Positions 1-10,265 of a stretch of DNA of 64,000 bases are shown here, piece after piece. Both the position numbers and the translations under genes were made by a program. Source of the DNA: Clostridium sp. Marseille-P3244. GTDB taxonomy: Bacteria; Bacillota; Clostridia; Lachnospirales; Lachnospiraceae. How positions within the stretch are numbered: position 1 is the first letter of the stretch; every line of letters begins with the position of its first letter. Below the pieces are notes generated by a model. It did not search any database, had not been told where the DNA came from, and saw only the letters and a list, made by a program, of their open reading frames with translations. The stretch is from positions 186,001-250,000 of the forward strand of contig NZ_LT635549.1 of assembly GCF_900120155.1 (NCBI RefSeq), read 5' to 3'.

Positions 1-1493
1 ATTATACCCACTATTACAGCGGTGTAACTTATCCTCCGGCGATCGGAAGCCCAGAGGCAGTCAGTACTCTGATTGCCTCCCGGATGATATTCTATGGTTT
101 TTTCTGCTTCAGCTCACTGGCTGTCGCACTTTTTTCCTCGGTTGTCTGGATCGGTATGAGAAAAGACCGTTCCTCCCCGGAAGATCTCTGGCTTGGTATC
201 CTCGCCCTGGCCTTCTCTTTGCGGGTATGCTATCCCTTCGTGCGTCTGTTCGGGATTCCCGTCACAGAGCCTCTCTATGCCCTGGAAGACGTCTCCGCCT
301 CGCTGGGTCTGCTCTGTGTGACGCGCATTACGTCTCTGCTGTGCCTGAAAGCGGGTTCTCTGACAGATCGTATTCTGACAGGGACTTCATTCGGCTTTGT
401 CCTGATCAGCGGAGCCGCCCCTCTTTTTCTTCTCCATCTTCTGCCCGGCTTCACCCCTGTGTACGGACAGATCGTCTTCTGGTACAAAGCGCTTCTCTCC
501 CTGCTCCTGACCGGACTGCTGTTAAAGCACTGTCTCGCAAAAACCGCGCGGCCTGATCTTCTTCTGCTGCCTGGTCTGTCCGCCTACTTCATGTCTCTGG
601 GAGCCCACGCCATCTGTCTCGGTCGCTTTGAGCCGGCACGCTTCGGATGGTTTGAGGAGTGGGGCAGTTATCTTCTCATCCTGTTCTTTTCCGTGCGTAT
701 GGTCCTGAAAAATATTGCTCTGGTCCGGGAAAACCGGTATCTGAATATACATCTGCAAGAAGAGGTGAACCATAAGACATCCGCCCTCTCCACTCTTCTG
801 GATGAAAGACGGATGCTCCTGGCGTCATTTTCACATGATCTGAAGACCCCTATCACCTCCATTACCACATTTACCCGGCTGGTAGAAATGAATAATACCG
901 CGCTTGACGAAGAATCCCGGCAATATCTGGACACGATCCGGCGCAAAGTCCAGGAAATGCGGGAGCAGATCGACAGTCTCAGCGAATTTACACGTCAGGA
1001 TACTCCCGCCGCGGCATTTAATCCTGTGGATCTGACCGATCTTGTCAGCGAGTTTTTTCAAGCAAACAAAGACGATATGGAAGTTGCCGGAATCAGTTTT
1101 GAACTCTCCCTTGCTCCCGGGCCTCATATTTTTGTACTGGGGGACAAAAACCGACTGATAAGCGTACTTCAGAATCTTGTATATAACGCGGCTGCCTTCA
1201 CCCCTGAAGACGGCACGGTCCGGATCACCCTGAGCCGGAAACAAAACAGTGGAAAATCCAATGCGGTGCTTACTGTATCTGACACAGGTTCCGGTATATC
1301 GCCGGATGACCTGCCTCATATTTTTGATCGTTTCTTCACCCGCCGGAAAGGACATACCGGTCAGGGAATGGGACTGTATATTGTAAAATCTGTTGTCACA
1401 GAACACAACGGAACAATCTGGGTGGATTCCGATACGGGAAAAGGCAGCGTGTTCACTGTCACGCTGCCCGAAAAGCAATTGGAAATATATTGA
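1..1493 (+). CDS. Membrane sensor histidine kinase, 5' end outside window
   Basis: Autophosphorylating sensor kinase of a two-component system. The frame is open from the first base of the window (residues ...YYSGVTYPP... precede the first in-window ATG at 84), so the start and the N-terminal sensor part are missing. The visible part has about seven hydrophobic segments, then a coiled stretch, an H-box SFSHDLKTP (phospho-accepting His codon at 834-836), an N-box with QNLVYNAA, G1 DTGSGI, an F-box FDRFFTR and G2 GQGMGLYIVK. This is a complete HisKA plus HATPase_c pair. The residues just before the first helix followed by seven helices resemble the 7TMR-DISM architecture, but that assignment is inferred. 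It converges on the exporter operon and ends 11 bases from it. No response regulator is visible; it may lie upstream. Confidence 0.9.
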   Translation, partial: YTHYYSGVTYPPAIGSPEAVSTLIASRMIFYGFFCFSSLAVALFSSVVWIGMRKDRSSPEDLWLGILALAFSLRVCYPFVRLFGIPVTEPLYALEDVSASLGLLCVTRITSLLCLKAGSLTDRILTGTSFGFVLISGAAPLFLLHLLPGFTPVYGQIVFWYKALLSLLLTGLLLKHCLAKTARPDLLLLPGLSAYFMSLGAHAICLGRFEPARFGWFEEWGSYLLILFFSVRMVLKNIALVRENRYLNIHLQEEVNHKTSALSTLLDERRMLLASFSHDLKTPITSITTFTRLVEMNNTALDEESRQYLDTIRRKVQEMREQIDSLSEFTRQDTPAAAFNPVDLTDLVSEFFQANKDDMEVAGISFELSLAPGPHIFVLGDKNRLISVLQNLVYNAAAFTPEDGTVRITLSRKQNSGKSNAVLTVSDTGSGISPDDLPHIFDRFFTRRKGHTGQGMGLYIVKSVVTEHNGTIWVDSDTGKGSVFTVTLPEKQLEIY

Positions 1494-1504
1494 AAAACAT
1501 TCTT

Positions 1505-2932
1505 TTACTCGTTGTGGATCGCCGCCAGAGGACTTAACCGCATTGCCCGCCGCGCAGGAAAATATCCCGCTGCCGTTCCTACCAAAACCGCGAATACGAC
1601 AGACGCAAGGATCAGCCATACCGGTATATAAGAGATATTCCCGGATACTCCCATGCTTCCCCCAAGAGAAAGCATGTTGATCACGGATGACATTACAAGA
1701 CTGAGCACATTTCCGATAATGCCGCCAGCCAGCCCGATAAACGCCGCCTCCAGGAGGAACATCTGACGTATATTTTTCAGACCGCATCCGATGACTTTCA
1801 TGATCCCGATCTCTTTGGTCCTCTCATAAATAGACATCATCATCGTATTGGCGATTCCGATTGCCGCCACAAGGAGAGAGACCGCTCCGATCCCGCCCAG
1901 CACCGCCTGGATCATCGCAAGCTGTTTTTTCATACTGTCGATATATTCTGCGTTTGTAGTTACATTATAGCCAAGACTTCGGATAGCAGCGGACACCTGA
2001 TCTACATTTTCAAATCTGTCCGCCTGAATTTTCGCGGAACTGTAGACAAACTTACTGTAAGGCTTTCCACTCTTTGTAGACGGTTGTCCCGGGATGGCAC
2101 GCCCTCTGAATTCCTTCTGCAGAAATTCCCTGAGTTTATTTATATCGCAGTATGCAGAAAAGGAATTCACATGATAGCTGTCGATCCCGCCCGCAATTAC
2201 GCCGCTTCCTTTTACCACATACTTTTTCGGCGCGGTCTGTAGCTGCCCTGTGCCCTGACTTCCGGCATCTCCTGTTCCGCTCTCGCCTACGGCCGACACT
2301 CCCGCCTGAGGAACATTCTGCGTCTGATAATATCCTTCCTGATCCAGTATAAGAAACAATGAGTCATTCTTCAGATCGATGTCCGGCCGTTCTCCGGTAT
2401 CCCAGTAAGTCTTTCCTGTTCCTTTCTCATAGAAATTGGTAAGGACCGCATTCCCGTAAACCAATTCCAGCTGGGCGCTGTCCGGATCCGGCAGCGTCCC
2501 TCCCGGCTCCAGTTCCAGATCCAGAGACGCAAGCCCTTCCGGGGTCATCCCACAGATTTCGAGGCTCCCCTCATAACGTCCCTTCAGCGCCGTGGCAGAA
2601 AGGTTGAGCACAGGCTCCGCGCTTTTGACATGTTCCAGTGTCCTCAGATCTTTGATCGTGTCATCCGTGATGTATTTCTCAGACTCTTCCTGCTCTCCCA
2701 TACCACTCATATACATTCCGGATCCGGTGTCTTTTCCCGTAACGGTAATACCTGCCGCCCCTCCGCCCTGCTCCACTTCTTTATACATTGACTCCTGAAG
2801 GCCAAGCCCTAGAGAGATCATGACCACGATCGAAGCTGTGCCGATCACCACGCCGAGAACTGTTAGAAAAGACCTCAGTTTTCTCCGTTTCAGGCTGCTA
2901 ATGCTCATTTCCAGAAGATCGCTCCACCTCAT
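1505..2932 (-). CDS. MacB/FtsX-type ABC transporter permease
   Basis: Membrane subunit of a mechanotransmission-type ABC exporter. An N-terminal helix (LRSFLTVLGVVIGTASIVVMISL) is followed by a large extracytoplasmic MacB_PCD-like domain of about 300 residues, then three C-terminal helices of the FtsX domain, with MMSIYERTKEIGIMK between the first two, a family hallmark. The ATG at 2932 has AGGAGG nine bases upstream; an in-frame TTG at 2935 is the alternative. It overlaps the end of the upstream accessory protein gene by 35 bases, so the two are probably translationally coupled. Together with the ATPase at 4483-5196 it forms a complete exporter. The substrate is unknown; peptides, antimicrobials or lipids are typical for the family. 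Confidence 0.9.
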   Translation of the reverse strand: MRWSDLLEMSISSLKRRKLRSFLTVLGVVIGTASIVVMISLGLGLQESMYKEVEQGGGAAGITVTGKDTGSGMYMSGMGEQEESEKYITDDTIKDLRTLEHVKSAEPVLNLSATALKGRYEGSLEICGMTPEGLASLDLELEPGGTLPDPDSAQLELVYGNAVLTNFYEKGTGKTYWDTGERPDIDLKNDSLFLILDQEGYYQTQNVPQAGVSAVGESGTGDAGSQGTGQLQTAPKKYVVKGSGVIAGGIDSYHVNSFSAYCDINKLREFLQKEFRGRAIPGQPSTKSGKPYSKFVYSSAKIQADRFENVDQVSAAIRSLGYNVTTNAEYIDSMKKQLAMIQAVLGGIGAVSLLVAAIGIANTMMMSIYERTKEIGIMKVIGCGLKNIRQMFLLEAAFIGLAGGIIGNVLSLVMSSVINMLSLGGSMGVSGNISYIPVWLILASVVFAVLVGTAAGYFPARRAMRLSPLAAIHNE

Positions 2933-4502
2933 CAAACAATTCCTCCTCTTCCGCCTCCCGAAGCTTTTTTCTTCTACGTCTGGTCAGCAGCACCGCCGCT
3001 GTCACGGCCGCGGCTGCCACAATCCCCCCGGGGATCAGCCACAGAAACGGGTGACTGCTTTCTGACACATCCTCAGACAGCATTCCCATATCTTCCGGGA
3101 TACTCTCCGGCATTACATTCATCATAAATTTCTGTTCCGACGTGCTCACTTTTCCCGCGTCATCCTCATAACTCAATACCAGCCTGCATTCTTCTTCTCC
3201 CGCAGTCTCCTTAACAGCAGTGACAATACTGTCCACTGTCCCGGACGCGCCCGCGTCCAGATTCCCGATAAACTGCTCCTGTGATTCGATCATGTCTCCT
3301 TCAAACCGGGCTTTTACATTATACATTTTGACCCTTCCAAGATTGTACAGGTTACAGGTAATATTCGCTTCCTCCCCCGCCGATACAGGGTCCGGAGCGA
3401 TCTGGATCTCACTGAACTCAAATCTTGCCTCCTGGATGACCGGGATCGCCAGGCTGGACTGTGCTTCATACTGTGTCGCCGAGCTGTCTTCATATTTCAT
3501 GCTCATGCTGATGCTGTACGGTTTCTGCACCAGATCCGCGCGCGCGTTAAGATCGATGGATATGTCGCTGCTTCCGCCCGCCGGGATATTTTCCAGATAG
3601 ATGGAACTGGAACCCGAGGATGGCAGGAATGCCGGCGCTTCTGCTGCCGCTTCTGTACCTGAAGACGGCGCCTGAAGATCAAAAAGCATATTGGAGACAG
3701 CAGTCCGGGAAGATGTATTTTTCAGATGTATGATCAGTTTAAAATCGCTCCCCGCCCGTACTTCCCCGGGCTGAGTATCAAACCCTGTAACAATCACCCG
3801 CGGCACAGACCCGTTTCCTGTTTCGGACGCTCCGCCGCCTGAGATGACCGGATCCCCGTTGTAAAAGCTGCCGGTATCCGGTCCATCCCCGGAGGAACCT
3901 GTTCCCGGACTGCCCGCCTGGTTATTTCCTCCGTTTCCCGGCTCATCCTTGGGAGTTTCACCTTCCGAAGCTCCGTCTTTCGCGGCTGTCTTCACAAAAA
4001 CGTACTTTTGTATTGTGTATTCCTTCTCTCCGTCGTCGTAACTGATATCGAATATAAGCTTATAAGCCTTTCCTGTCACATCTTTTCTCACTGTAAGCAG
4101 ATCGTCTTCCGTTCCCCAGACTGCCGTTGTCTGTCCGCCGGCTCCGATCGTACCAAGACTTTGAGCGTAATTCATTTTTTCCATCTCAAAAGGCCACTCA
4201 GACTCCTTCTGGATCACGGGAGTAATCTGTACATTCCGGGCATCCATGTTCCCGCCGTTTTTTACGCTGAGCTCAAGTTTTGCCTTTTCTCCCGCCCGGA
4301 ACAATGGAGTCTCCTGTCCGTCTCCCACGCTGATCTGGATCCTTGCCAGCGCTCTGGCATTTTCTCCCTGCTCTTCTGCTGCAACCGCAGTCTCTATCGC
4401 TCCTGCTCTTGCCGGAACAACAGCGGCAAACACCACTGACGCGCACAGTAACGCTCCGATCTTCTTCAGATATTTCTTCCGCCTATACTCTTTCATTCTC
4501 AT
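2898..4502 (-). CDS. CARDB/NEW3-like extracytoplasmic protein of the ABC exporter
   Basis: 534-residue surface protein. An N-terminal signal-like helix (residues about 10-35, ending PARAGA) is followed by three or more Ig-like beta domains of the CARDB/NEW3 (COG1361) type, a Gly/Ser/Pro/Asp-rich linker near residues 175-225, one C-terminal membrane helix, and a basic RRRRKK tail, so it is anchored with the bulk outside. It sits between ATPase and permease and overlaps both (20 and 35 bases), which argues that it is a structural or adaptor part of this exporter, in the place a MacA-type adaptor takes in Gram-negatives. That role is inferred. AGGAGG lies four bases before the chosen ATG; a second ATG six bases further in is possible. 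Confidence 0.8.
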   Translation of the reverse strand: MRMKEYRRKKYLKKIGALLCASVVFAAVVPARAGAIETAVAAEEQGENARALARIQISVGDGQETPLFRAGEKAKLELSVKNGGNMDARNVQITPVIQKESEWPFEMEKMNYAQSLGTIGAGGQTTAVWGTEDDLLTVRKDVTGKAYKLIFDISYDDGEKEYTIQKYVFVKTAAKDGASEGETPKDEPGNGGNNQAGSPGTGSSGDGPDTGSFYNGDPVISGGGASETGNGSVPRVIVTGFDTQPGEVRAGSDFKLIIHLKNTSSRTAVSNMLFDLQAPSSGTEAAAEAPAFLPSSGSSSIYLENIPAGGSSDISIDLNARADLVQKPYSISMSMKYEDSSATQYEAQSSLAIPVIQEARFEFSEIQIAPDPVSAGEEANITCNLYNLGRVKMYNVKARFEGDMIESQEQFIGNLDAGASGTVDSIVTAVKETAGEEECRLVLSYEDDAGKVSTSEQKFMMNVMPESIPEDMGMLSEDVSESSHPFLWLIPGGIVAAAAVTAAVLLTRRRRKKLREAEEEELFDEVERSSGNEH

Positions 4503-5196
4503 AATTCCTCCTGTTTTCCTGTATCTGTACGATCTCTCCGTCGATTATATGAAATACCCTGTCTGCATACTCTGCTTCATGGGGATCATGGGTGACCATT
4601 ACAAGCGTTTTCTTCTGTTCCTTTACGACTCTCCGCATCAGACGCATCACTTCCTCTGACGTATGCGAATCCAGATTCCCCGTAGGTTCATCAGCAAAGA
4701 TGATCCCGGGGCCTGAGACAAGAGCTCTCGCGATCCCCACTCGCTGCTGCTGTCCGCCGGACATCTGCCCCGGCAGATGCATTCGGTGTTTCCTCAGCCC
4801 CACCATCTCCAGCATCCGGTCTGCTTTCTTCATCCTTATTTTCTTCGGCTCTCCCCGGAAGGTAAGCGGAAGCGCCACATTCTCAAGTGCGTTCATTGTG
4901 GTGAGCAGATGAAAGGACTGGAAAATGAAACCCACATTTTCTCTGCGGAACCTCACCAGCTCATCTTCCTTCATTTTCTCAATATGGCAGCCATTGATGA
5001 CGACCTGCCCTCTGGTCGGCTTTTCCAGGCCCGCCAGCATGTTGAGAAGTGTTGACTTTCCGGAACCGGATGTCCCCACCACCGCGCAGAATTCTCCCTC
5101 CCGGATCGAGAAACTGACGCCATTGAGCGCATGTACCGTTGAATCGCCGACCCGGTAGAATTTATAAAGTTTATTTACACAGATGATCTCCTTCAC
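4483..5196 (-). CDS. ABC transporter ATP-binding protein (MacB/LolD type)
   Basis: Cytoplasmic ATPase that powers the exporter. Walker A GTSGSGKST near residue 42, Q-loop FIFQSFHLL, signature MSGGQQQR, Walker B IIFADEPTGNLD and H-loop VTHDPHEA are all intact. The length (237 aa) is normal for the LolD/MacB class. The start is GTG at 5196 with AAGGAG eight bases upstream; no in-frame ATG is as well placed. It is first in a three-gene overlapping operon, and the accessory protein gene starts inside its end. Confidence 0.93.
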   Translation of the reverse strand: MKEIICVNKLYKFYRVGDSTVHALNGVSFSIREGEFCAVVGTSGSGKSTLLNMLAGLEKPTRGQVVINGCHIEKMKEDELVRFRRENVGFIFQSFHLLTTMNALENVALPLTFRGEPKKIRMKKADRMLEMVGLRKHRMHLPGQMSGGQQQRVGIARALVSGPGIIFADEPTGNLDSHTSEEVMRLMRRVVKEQKKTLVMVTHDPHEAEYADRVFHIIDGEIVQIQENRRNYENERV

Positions 5197-5317
5197 GTCT
5201 TTCGCTCCTTTTATGATCTGTTCTTCCTGATGCCGCGGTGCAAGGTTCTGTTAATTTTAACCTCTGATCTTTTACATTTTGTCATGGATTTTCTGAAGAT
5301 TTCCTTAAAAAAGGGCG

Positions 5318-5358
5318 TAAAAAAATACAGGGAAGAATCCTTCAATCCTTCCCTGTAT
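5318..5358 (-). terminator. Rho-independent terminator after tuf
   Basis: On the minus strand an 11-bp stem (ATACAGGGAAG / CTTCCCTGTAT, 5325-5358) is followed directly by a run of seven T. It lies about 45 bases after the tuf stop codon and closes the translation-gene cluster. Confidence 0.9.
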
Positions 5359-5403
5359 CTGATTTACATTTTGTATGGCTTACAGCCTCACATACATCTC
5401 TTA

Positions 5404-6597
5404 TTACTCGATGATGGATGCAACTGTACCTGATCCTACTGTACGGCCACCCTCACGGATAGCGAATCTTAAGCCCTCTTCCATAGCTACCGGATGGATC
5501 AGTTCAACTGTCATTGTAACGTGATCTCCAGGCATGCACATCTCTGTGCCTTCCGGAAGCTCGCATACGCCTGTAACGTCTGTTGTTCTGAAGTAGAACT
5601 GCGGACGGTAGTTGTTGAAGAACGGTGTATGACGGCCACCCTCATCCTTTGTCAGAACGTAAACCTGGCATGTGAATTTAGTATGGCATGTAACTGTACC
5701 CGGTTTGATGAGAACCTGACCTCTTTCGATCTCTGTTCTCTGGATACCACGAAGCAGAGCACCGATGTTGTCACCCGCGCGGGCCTCGTCGAGCAGCTTA
5801 CGGAACATCTCGATACCTGTTACAACTGTCTTCTTCACATCATCATGGATACCGATGATCTCAACTTCATCAGAAATATGAAGTGTACCACGCTCTACTC
5901 TACCTGTAGCAACTGTACCACGTCCTGTGATAGAGAACACGTCCTCTACAGGCATCAGGAACGGCTTATCTGTATCACGCTCCGGAGTCGGGATCCACTC
6001 GTCAACAGCGTCCATAAGCTCCATGATCTTGTCGCCCCACTCTCCGTCCGGATCTTCCAGAGCCTTCAGAGCAGAACCCTGGATAACCGGTGTGTCATCT
6101 CCCGGGAACTCATACTCGTTGAGGACTTCACGGATCTCCATCTCTACCAGCTCAAGCAGCTCCTCATCGTCTACCATGTCACACTTGTTCATGAATACTA
6201 CAATGTAAGGAACGTTAACCTGACGGGACAGAAGGATATGCTCTTTTGTCTGAGCCATAACTCCGTCTGTAGCGGCAACTACGAGGATCGCGCCGTCCAT
6301 CTGAGCAGCACCTGTGATCATGTTCTTAACGTAGTCGGCATGTCCCGGGCAGTCAACGTGTGCGTAGTGACGTTTCTCTGTCTCATACTCAACGTGCGCT
6401 GTGGAGATCGTGATTCCACGCTCTCTCTCTTCCGGAGCCTTGTCGATGTTGTCGAAAGCAACCTCTGCGTTACCGGATACTCTCTTGGAAAGTACCTTTG
6501 TGATCGCAGCCGTCAGAGTAGTTTTACCATGGTCAACGTGGCCGATGGTACCAATATTACAATGCGGTTTTGTTCTTTCAAATTTAGCTTTTGCCAT
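5404..6597 (-). CDS. tuf: Elongation factor Tu
   Basis: GTPase that delivers aminoacyl-tRNA to the ribosome. 397 residues, full family length. G1 GHVDHGKT, switch I RGITIS, G3 DCPGHAD and G4 NKCD are present, followed by intact domains 2 and 3 ending [10 protein letters not shown]. It is last in rpsL-rpsG-fusA-tuf, 121 bases after fusA, and followed by a strong terminator. Nothing unusual was seen. A second tuf copy elsewhere in the genome cannot be judged from here. Confidence 0.99.
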   Translation of the reverse strand: MAKAKFERTKPHCNIGTIGHVDHGKTTLTAAITKVLSKRVSGNAEVAFDNIDKAPEERERGITISTAHVEYETEKRHYAHVDCPGHADYVKNMITGAAQMDGAILVVAATDGVMAQTKEHILLSRQVNVPYIVVFMNKCDMVDDEELLELVEMEIREVLNEYEFPGDDTPVIQGSALKALEDPDGEWGDKIMELMDAVDEWIPTPERDTDKPFLMPVEDVFSITGRGTVATGRVERGTLHISDEVEIIGIHDDVKKTVVTGIEMFRKLLDEARAGDNIGALLRGIQRTEIERGQVLIKPGTVTCHTKFTCQVYVLTKDEGGRHTPFFNNYRPQFYFRTTDVTGVCELPEGTEMCMPGDHVTMTVELIHPVAMEEGLRFAIREGGRTVGSGTVASIIE

Positions 6598-6718
6598 TTT
6601 GAATAATCCTCCTTACAAATCACAGCCCGATTGGGGCATTCTTTATAGATTTCGATTTTACTCGGCTAAAACTGATTATATTTCAAACCTTGCCGTTTTT
6701 CAAGCCTTTTTCTATGAT

Positions 6719-8836
6719 TTACTCATTTTTATTGGATAATACTTTTTCCTGTACAGACTTGGGCACCTGCTCATATTTCTCAAAGAACATAGAGTAGTTA
6801 CCACGTCCCTGTGTCCTGGAACGAAGGTCTGTGGAATATCCGAACATCTCGGACAACGGAACGAACGCGCGGACGATCTTACCGCCGCCCAGATCATCCA
6901 TACCCTCGATGCGTCCACGGCGGGAGTTCAGGTCACCGATGATATCACCCATATACTCTTCCGGCATGGTCACTTCCACCTTCATGATCGGCTCGAGCAG
7001 TACCGGAGCGCCCTTCTTCATCGCATCCTTGAACGCAAGAGAACCTGCGATATGGAATGCCATCTCAGAAGAGTCGACCTCATGGTAGGATCCGTCGTAT
7101 ACGTTCGCGTGAACGCCTACTACCGGGAATCCGCCGAGGATACCGGACTTCATGGCCTCCTCAATACCCTCTCCGACTGCCGGGATATATTCCTTCGGAA
7201 TCGCGCCGCCGACTACAGTGGACTCAAACTTGTAAGTCTCCTCACCATTGGCGTCCATAGGCTCGAATTTCACTTTACAGTGTCCGTACTGTCCACGTCC
7301 GCCAGACTGTTTTGCGTACTTGCTGTCCACGTCCACCGGTTTGGTGATCGCTTCTTTGTAAGCAACCTGCGGAGCGCCGACATTCGCCTCTACCTTGAAC
7401 TCACGGAGAAGTCTGTCTACGATGATCTCAAGATGAAGCTCGCCCATTCCGGCGATGATCGTCTGTCCTGTCTCCTGGTTTGTATGAGCACGGAATGTGG
7501 GGTCTTCCTCTGCAAGTTTTGCAAGGGACTCACCCAGCTTGCCCTGAGAAGCCTTTGTCTTCGGCTCGATCGCCAGCTCGATAACAGGCTCCGGGAATTC
7601 CATGGACTCAAGGATTACCGGATGCTGCTCGTCACAGATCGTATCTCCTGTTGTGGAGAACTTGAATCCGATCGCCGCGGCGATGTCTCCTGAGTAAACC
7701 TTGTTCAGCTCTTCCCTCTTGTTGGCGTGCATCTGAAGGATACGTCCGACACGCTCTTTTTTACCCTTTGTCGCGTTCAGTACATAGGAACCGGAGTTCA
7801 TGGTACCGGAGTAAACTCTGAAGTAAGCCAGTTTACCTACGAACGGGTCTGTCATAATCTTGAACACAAGAGCGGAGAACGGCTCATCGTCAGATGAATG
7901 TCTCTCCACTTCATTGCCGTCCTCGTCAACACCCTTGATCGCAGGAATGTCTGTCGGGGCAGGCATGAACTCAAGGATCGCGTCCAGAAGTTTCTGGACA
8001 CCTTTGTTTCTGTACGCGCTCCCGCAGCATACCGGAACGGCTGTACATTCGCATGTAGCCTTTCTCAGCGCGGCTTTCAGCGCGTCTACGGAAGGCTCTT
8101 CACCCTCCAGGTATTCCATCATCAGGTCATCGTCCAGCTCACAGATCTTCTCGATCAGCTCTGTGTGATACAGCTCCGCCTCATCCTTCATCTCTTCCGG
8201 AATGTCCACAACGGAGATATCGTCGCCCTTCTCATCATTATAGATGTAGGCCTGCATCTCAAACAGGTCGATAATCCCTTTAAACTCGTCTTCTTTTCCG
8301 ATCGGAAGCTGAAGACAGATCGCGTTTTTCCCGAGTCTGGTCTTGATCTGATCTACCGCGTTGTAGAAATCAGCTCCAAGGATGTCCATCTTATTGATGA
8401 ATGCCATTCTCGGTACATTGTATGTGTCTGCCTGGCGCCATACGTTCTCTGACTGCGGCTCAACGCCTCCCTTTGCACAGAAAACGCCCACGGCTCCATC
8501 CAGTACACGGAGTGAACGCTCAACCTCTACAGTGAAGTCAACGTGTCCCGGAGTATCGATGATATTGATACGATGCTCCAGAGCGCCCGGCTTCGGCTTG
8601 GTCTTCTCTTCCAGAGTCCAGTGGCATGTTGTAGCGGCTGAGGTGATCGTGATACCTCTTTCCTGCTCCTGCTCCATCCAGTCCATGGTGGCAGTACCCT
8701 CGTGAGTATCCCCGATCTTGTAATTAACACCGGTATAGTAGAGAATACGCTCTGTCAGCGTAGTCTTACCTGCGTCGATATGCGCCATGATACCGATATT
8801 TCTGGTTCTCTCTAATGGATATTCTCTTCCAGCCAA
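6719..8836 (-). CDS. fusA: Elongation factor G
   Basis: Translocation GTPase, 705 residues. G1 AHIDAGKTT, switch [12 protein letters not shown]3 DTPGHVDF and G4 NKMD are clear, and domains II-V follow to the C terminus. It starts 27 bases after the rpsG stop in the classical str order. The N terminus ([20 protein letters not shown]) is typical of Firmicutes EF-G, which supports the chosen start. No sign of a second, divergent copy in the window. Confidence 0.99.
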   Translation of the reverse strand: MAGREYPLERTRNIGIMAHIDAGKTTLTERILYYTGVNYKIGDTHEGTATMDWMEQEQERGITITSAATTCHWTLEEKTKPKPGALEHRINIIDTPGHVDFTVEVERSLRVLDGAVGVFCAKGGVEPQSENVWRQADTYNVPRMAFINKMDILGADFYNAVDQIKTRLGKNAICLQLPIGKEDEFKGIIDLFEMQAYIYNDEKGDDISVVDIPEEMKDEAELYHTELIEKICELDDDLMMEYLEGEEPSVDALKAALRKATCECTAVPVCCGSAYRNKGVQKLLDAILEFMPAPTDIPAIKGVDEDGNEVERHSSDDEPFSALVFKIMTDPFVGKLAYFRVYSGTMNSGSYVLNATKGKKERVGRILQMHANKREELNKVYSGDIAAAIGFKFSTTGDTICDEQHPVILESMEFPEPVIELAIEPKTKASQGKLGESLAKLAEEDPTFRAHTNQETGQTIIAGMGELHLEIIVDRLLREFKVEANVGAPQVAYKEAITKPVDVDSKYAKQSGGRGQYGHCKVKFEPMDANGEETYKFESTVVGGAIPKEYIPAVGEGIEEAMKSGILGGFPVVGVHANVYDGSYHEVDSSEMAFHIAGSLAFKDAMKKGAPVLLEPIMKVEVTMPEEYMGDIIGDLNSRRGRIEGMDDLGGGKIVRAFVPLSEMFGYSTDLRSRTQGRGNYSMFFEKYEQVPKSVQEKVLSNKNE

Positions 8837-8863
8837 GGTTATTTCCTCCTCAATTTGGCAGCC

Positions 8864-9364
<501 letters not shown>

Positions 9365-9541
9365 TCAACCCGGGGATTAATTCATCGGTACTCACATGTG
9401 TCTCTCTATGGAATCGCATAGCATGTGCTCGTGGCCGCGGGACTTTATTTTAACCGCAACCTTACGATAATCATAGTTCTGTTTGTGATACGATTTAACT
9501 ACTTAGTTATACCTTTACTTTATGAAACCATTTTCAGCTTT

Positions 9542-9961
9542 TTATTTCGCGTCTTTCGGTCTCTTGGCGCCGTATTTGGAACGTGCCTGACGCCTCTTGG
9601 CAACTCCTGCCGTATCCAGCGTACCACGGATGATGTGATATCTTGTACCGGGCAGGTCCTTAACTCTTCCGCCACGGATCATAACAACGCTATGCTCCTG
9701 AAGGTTGTGGCCTTCACCCGGAATGTAGCTTGTTACCTCGATCCCGTTAGACAGGCGGACTCTGGCGATCTTTCTCAGAGCTGAGTTCGGCTTCTTCGGA
9801 GTAGCAGTCTTCACTGCTGTGCACACGCCTCTCTTCTGGGGAGCGGACACATCAGTCGCACGTTTCTTCAGGGAGTTGTATCCTTTCTGAAGTGCCGGTG
9901 CAGTAGACTTTTTCTCGGAAGTCTGACGTCCTTTTCTAACTAACTGGTTAAATGTTGGCAT
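9542..9961 (-). CDS. rpsL: 30S ribosomal protein S12
   Basis: Decoding-centre ribosomal protein, 139 residues. [11 protein letters not shown] at the N terminus and the KKPNSALRK segment (the classical streptomycin-site Lys, here wild type by inspection) are present. ATG at 9961 is preceded by AGGAGG at eight bases; the in-frame GTG three codons earlier abuts that site and is unlikely to be used. It is first in the cluster and driven by the promoter at 10085-10113. Confidence 0.98.
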   Translation of the reverse strand: MPTFNQLVRKGRQTSEKKSTAPALQKGYNSLKKRATDVSAPQKRGVCTAVKTATPKKPNSALRKIARVRLSNGIEVTSYIPGEGHNLQEHSVVMIRGGRVKDLPGTRYHIIRGTLDTAGVAKRRQARSKYGAKRPKDAK

Positions 9962-9969
9962 TCTTTTCA

Positions 9970-10074
9970 CCTCCTATGAATTATTCGTTACCTCATGGCT
10001 TATGCCACAAGGGGCTGCGGATAATATCCTCATTATCCTTTTTGGCGCACGAAAAGAACAATGCACTTTCGTGC
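9970..10074 (-). promoter_or_regulatory. Structured 5' leader of the rpsL operon
   Basis: Between the predicted transcription start (near 10078) and the rpsL ribosome binding site there are three potential hairpins on the minus strand: GCACGAAA/TTTCGTGC (10047-10074), GGATAAT/ATTATCC (10019-10038) and an interrupted CCT-GTGGC/GCCAT-AGG stem (9991-10012). The region could stabilise the mRNA or be a binding site for feedback by S7 or S12. The regulatory role is inferred only from position and pairing. Confidence 0.45.
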
Positions 10075-10084
10075 ACGCTAGACT

Positions 10085-10113
10085 AGTTTATTACGTTTGG
10101 CGCGGAAAGTCAA
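10085..10113 (-). promoter_or_regulatory. Sigma-A promoter of rpsL-rpsG-fusA-tuf
   Basis: On the minus strand TTGACT (10108-10113), exactly 17 bases, then TAAACT (10085-10090). The match to the -35/-10 consensus is strong, and it lies about 125 bases upstream of the rpsL start. It explains how the cluster is expressed without an adjacent rpoBC. Confidence 0.85.
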
Positions 10114-10165
10114 GGGATTTTTGCGTTTTCCGGGGTTCTCCATACGTTTTTGTAAATTTTGCCCC

Positions 10166-10200
10166 AGAAGCTTAAATGCCCTGCCTCGGAGCAAGCTTCT
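10166..10200 (-). terminator. Weak hairpin after galM
   Basis: An 8-bp perfect stem (AGAAGCTT/AAGCTTCT) lies about 65 bases after the aldose epimerase stop. It is not followed by a clean T run (the downstream minus strand is GGGGCAAAATTT), so it is a poor terminator. It may partly insulate the rpsL promoter from the upstream operon. Confidence 0.3.
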
Positions 10201-10265
10201 TTCCTGTCACTTGACTCTCCGAAACAGAGCATGTCATTCAATTATTTGCAGTCTTCTATTTCTTT

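Noticed and set aside
831..1787. Minus-strand 318-codon frame across the kinase and permease ends
   Set aside because: Overlaps the conserved kinase core in antisense and the permease in another frame; composition is not protein-like.
5494..6606. 370-codon plus-strand frame opposite tuf
   Set aside because: Complement of EF-Tu, Cys/Val-rich and unlike any protein. It is a shadow caused by the strong codon bias of tuf.
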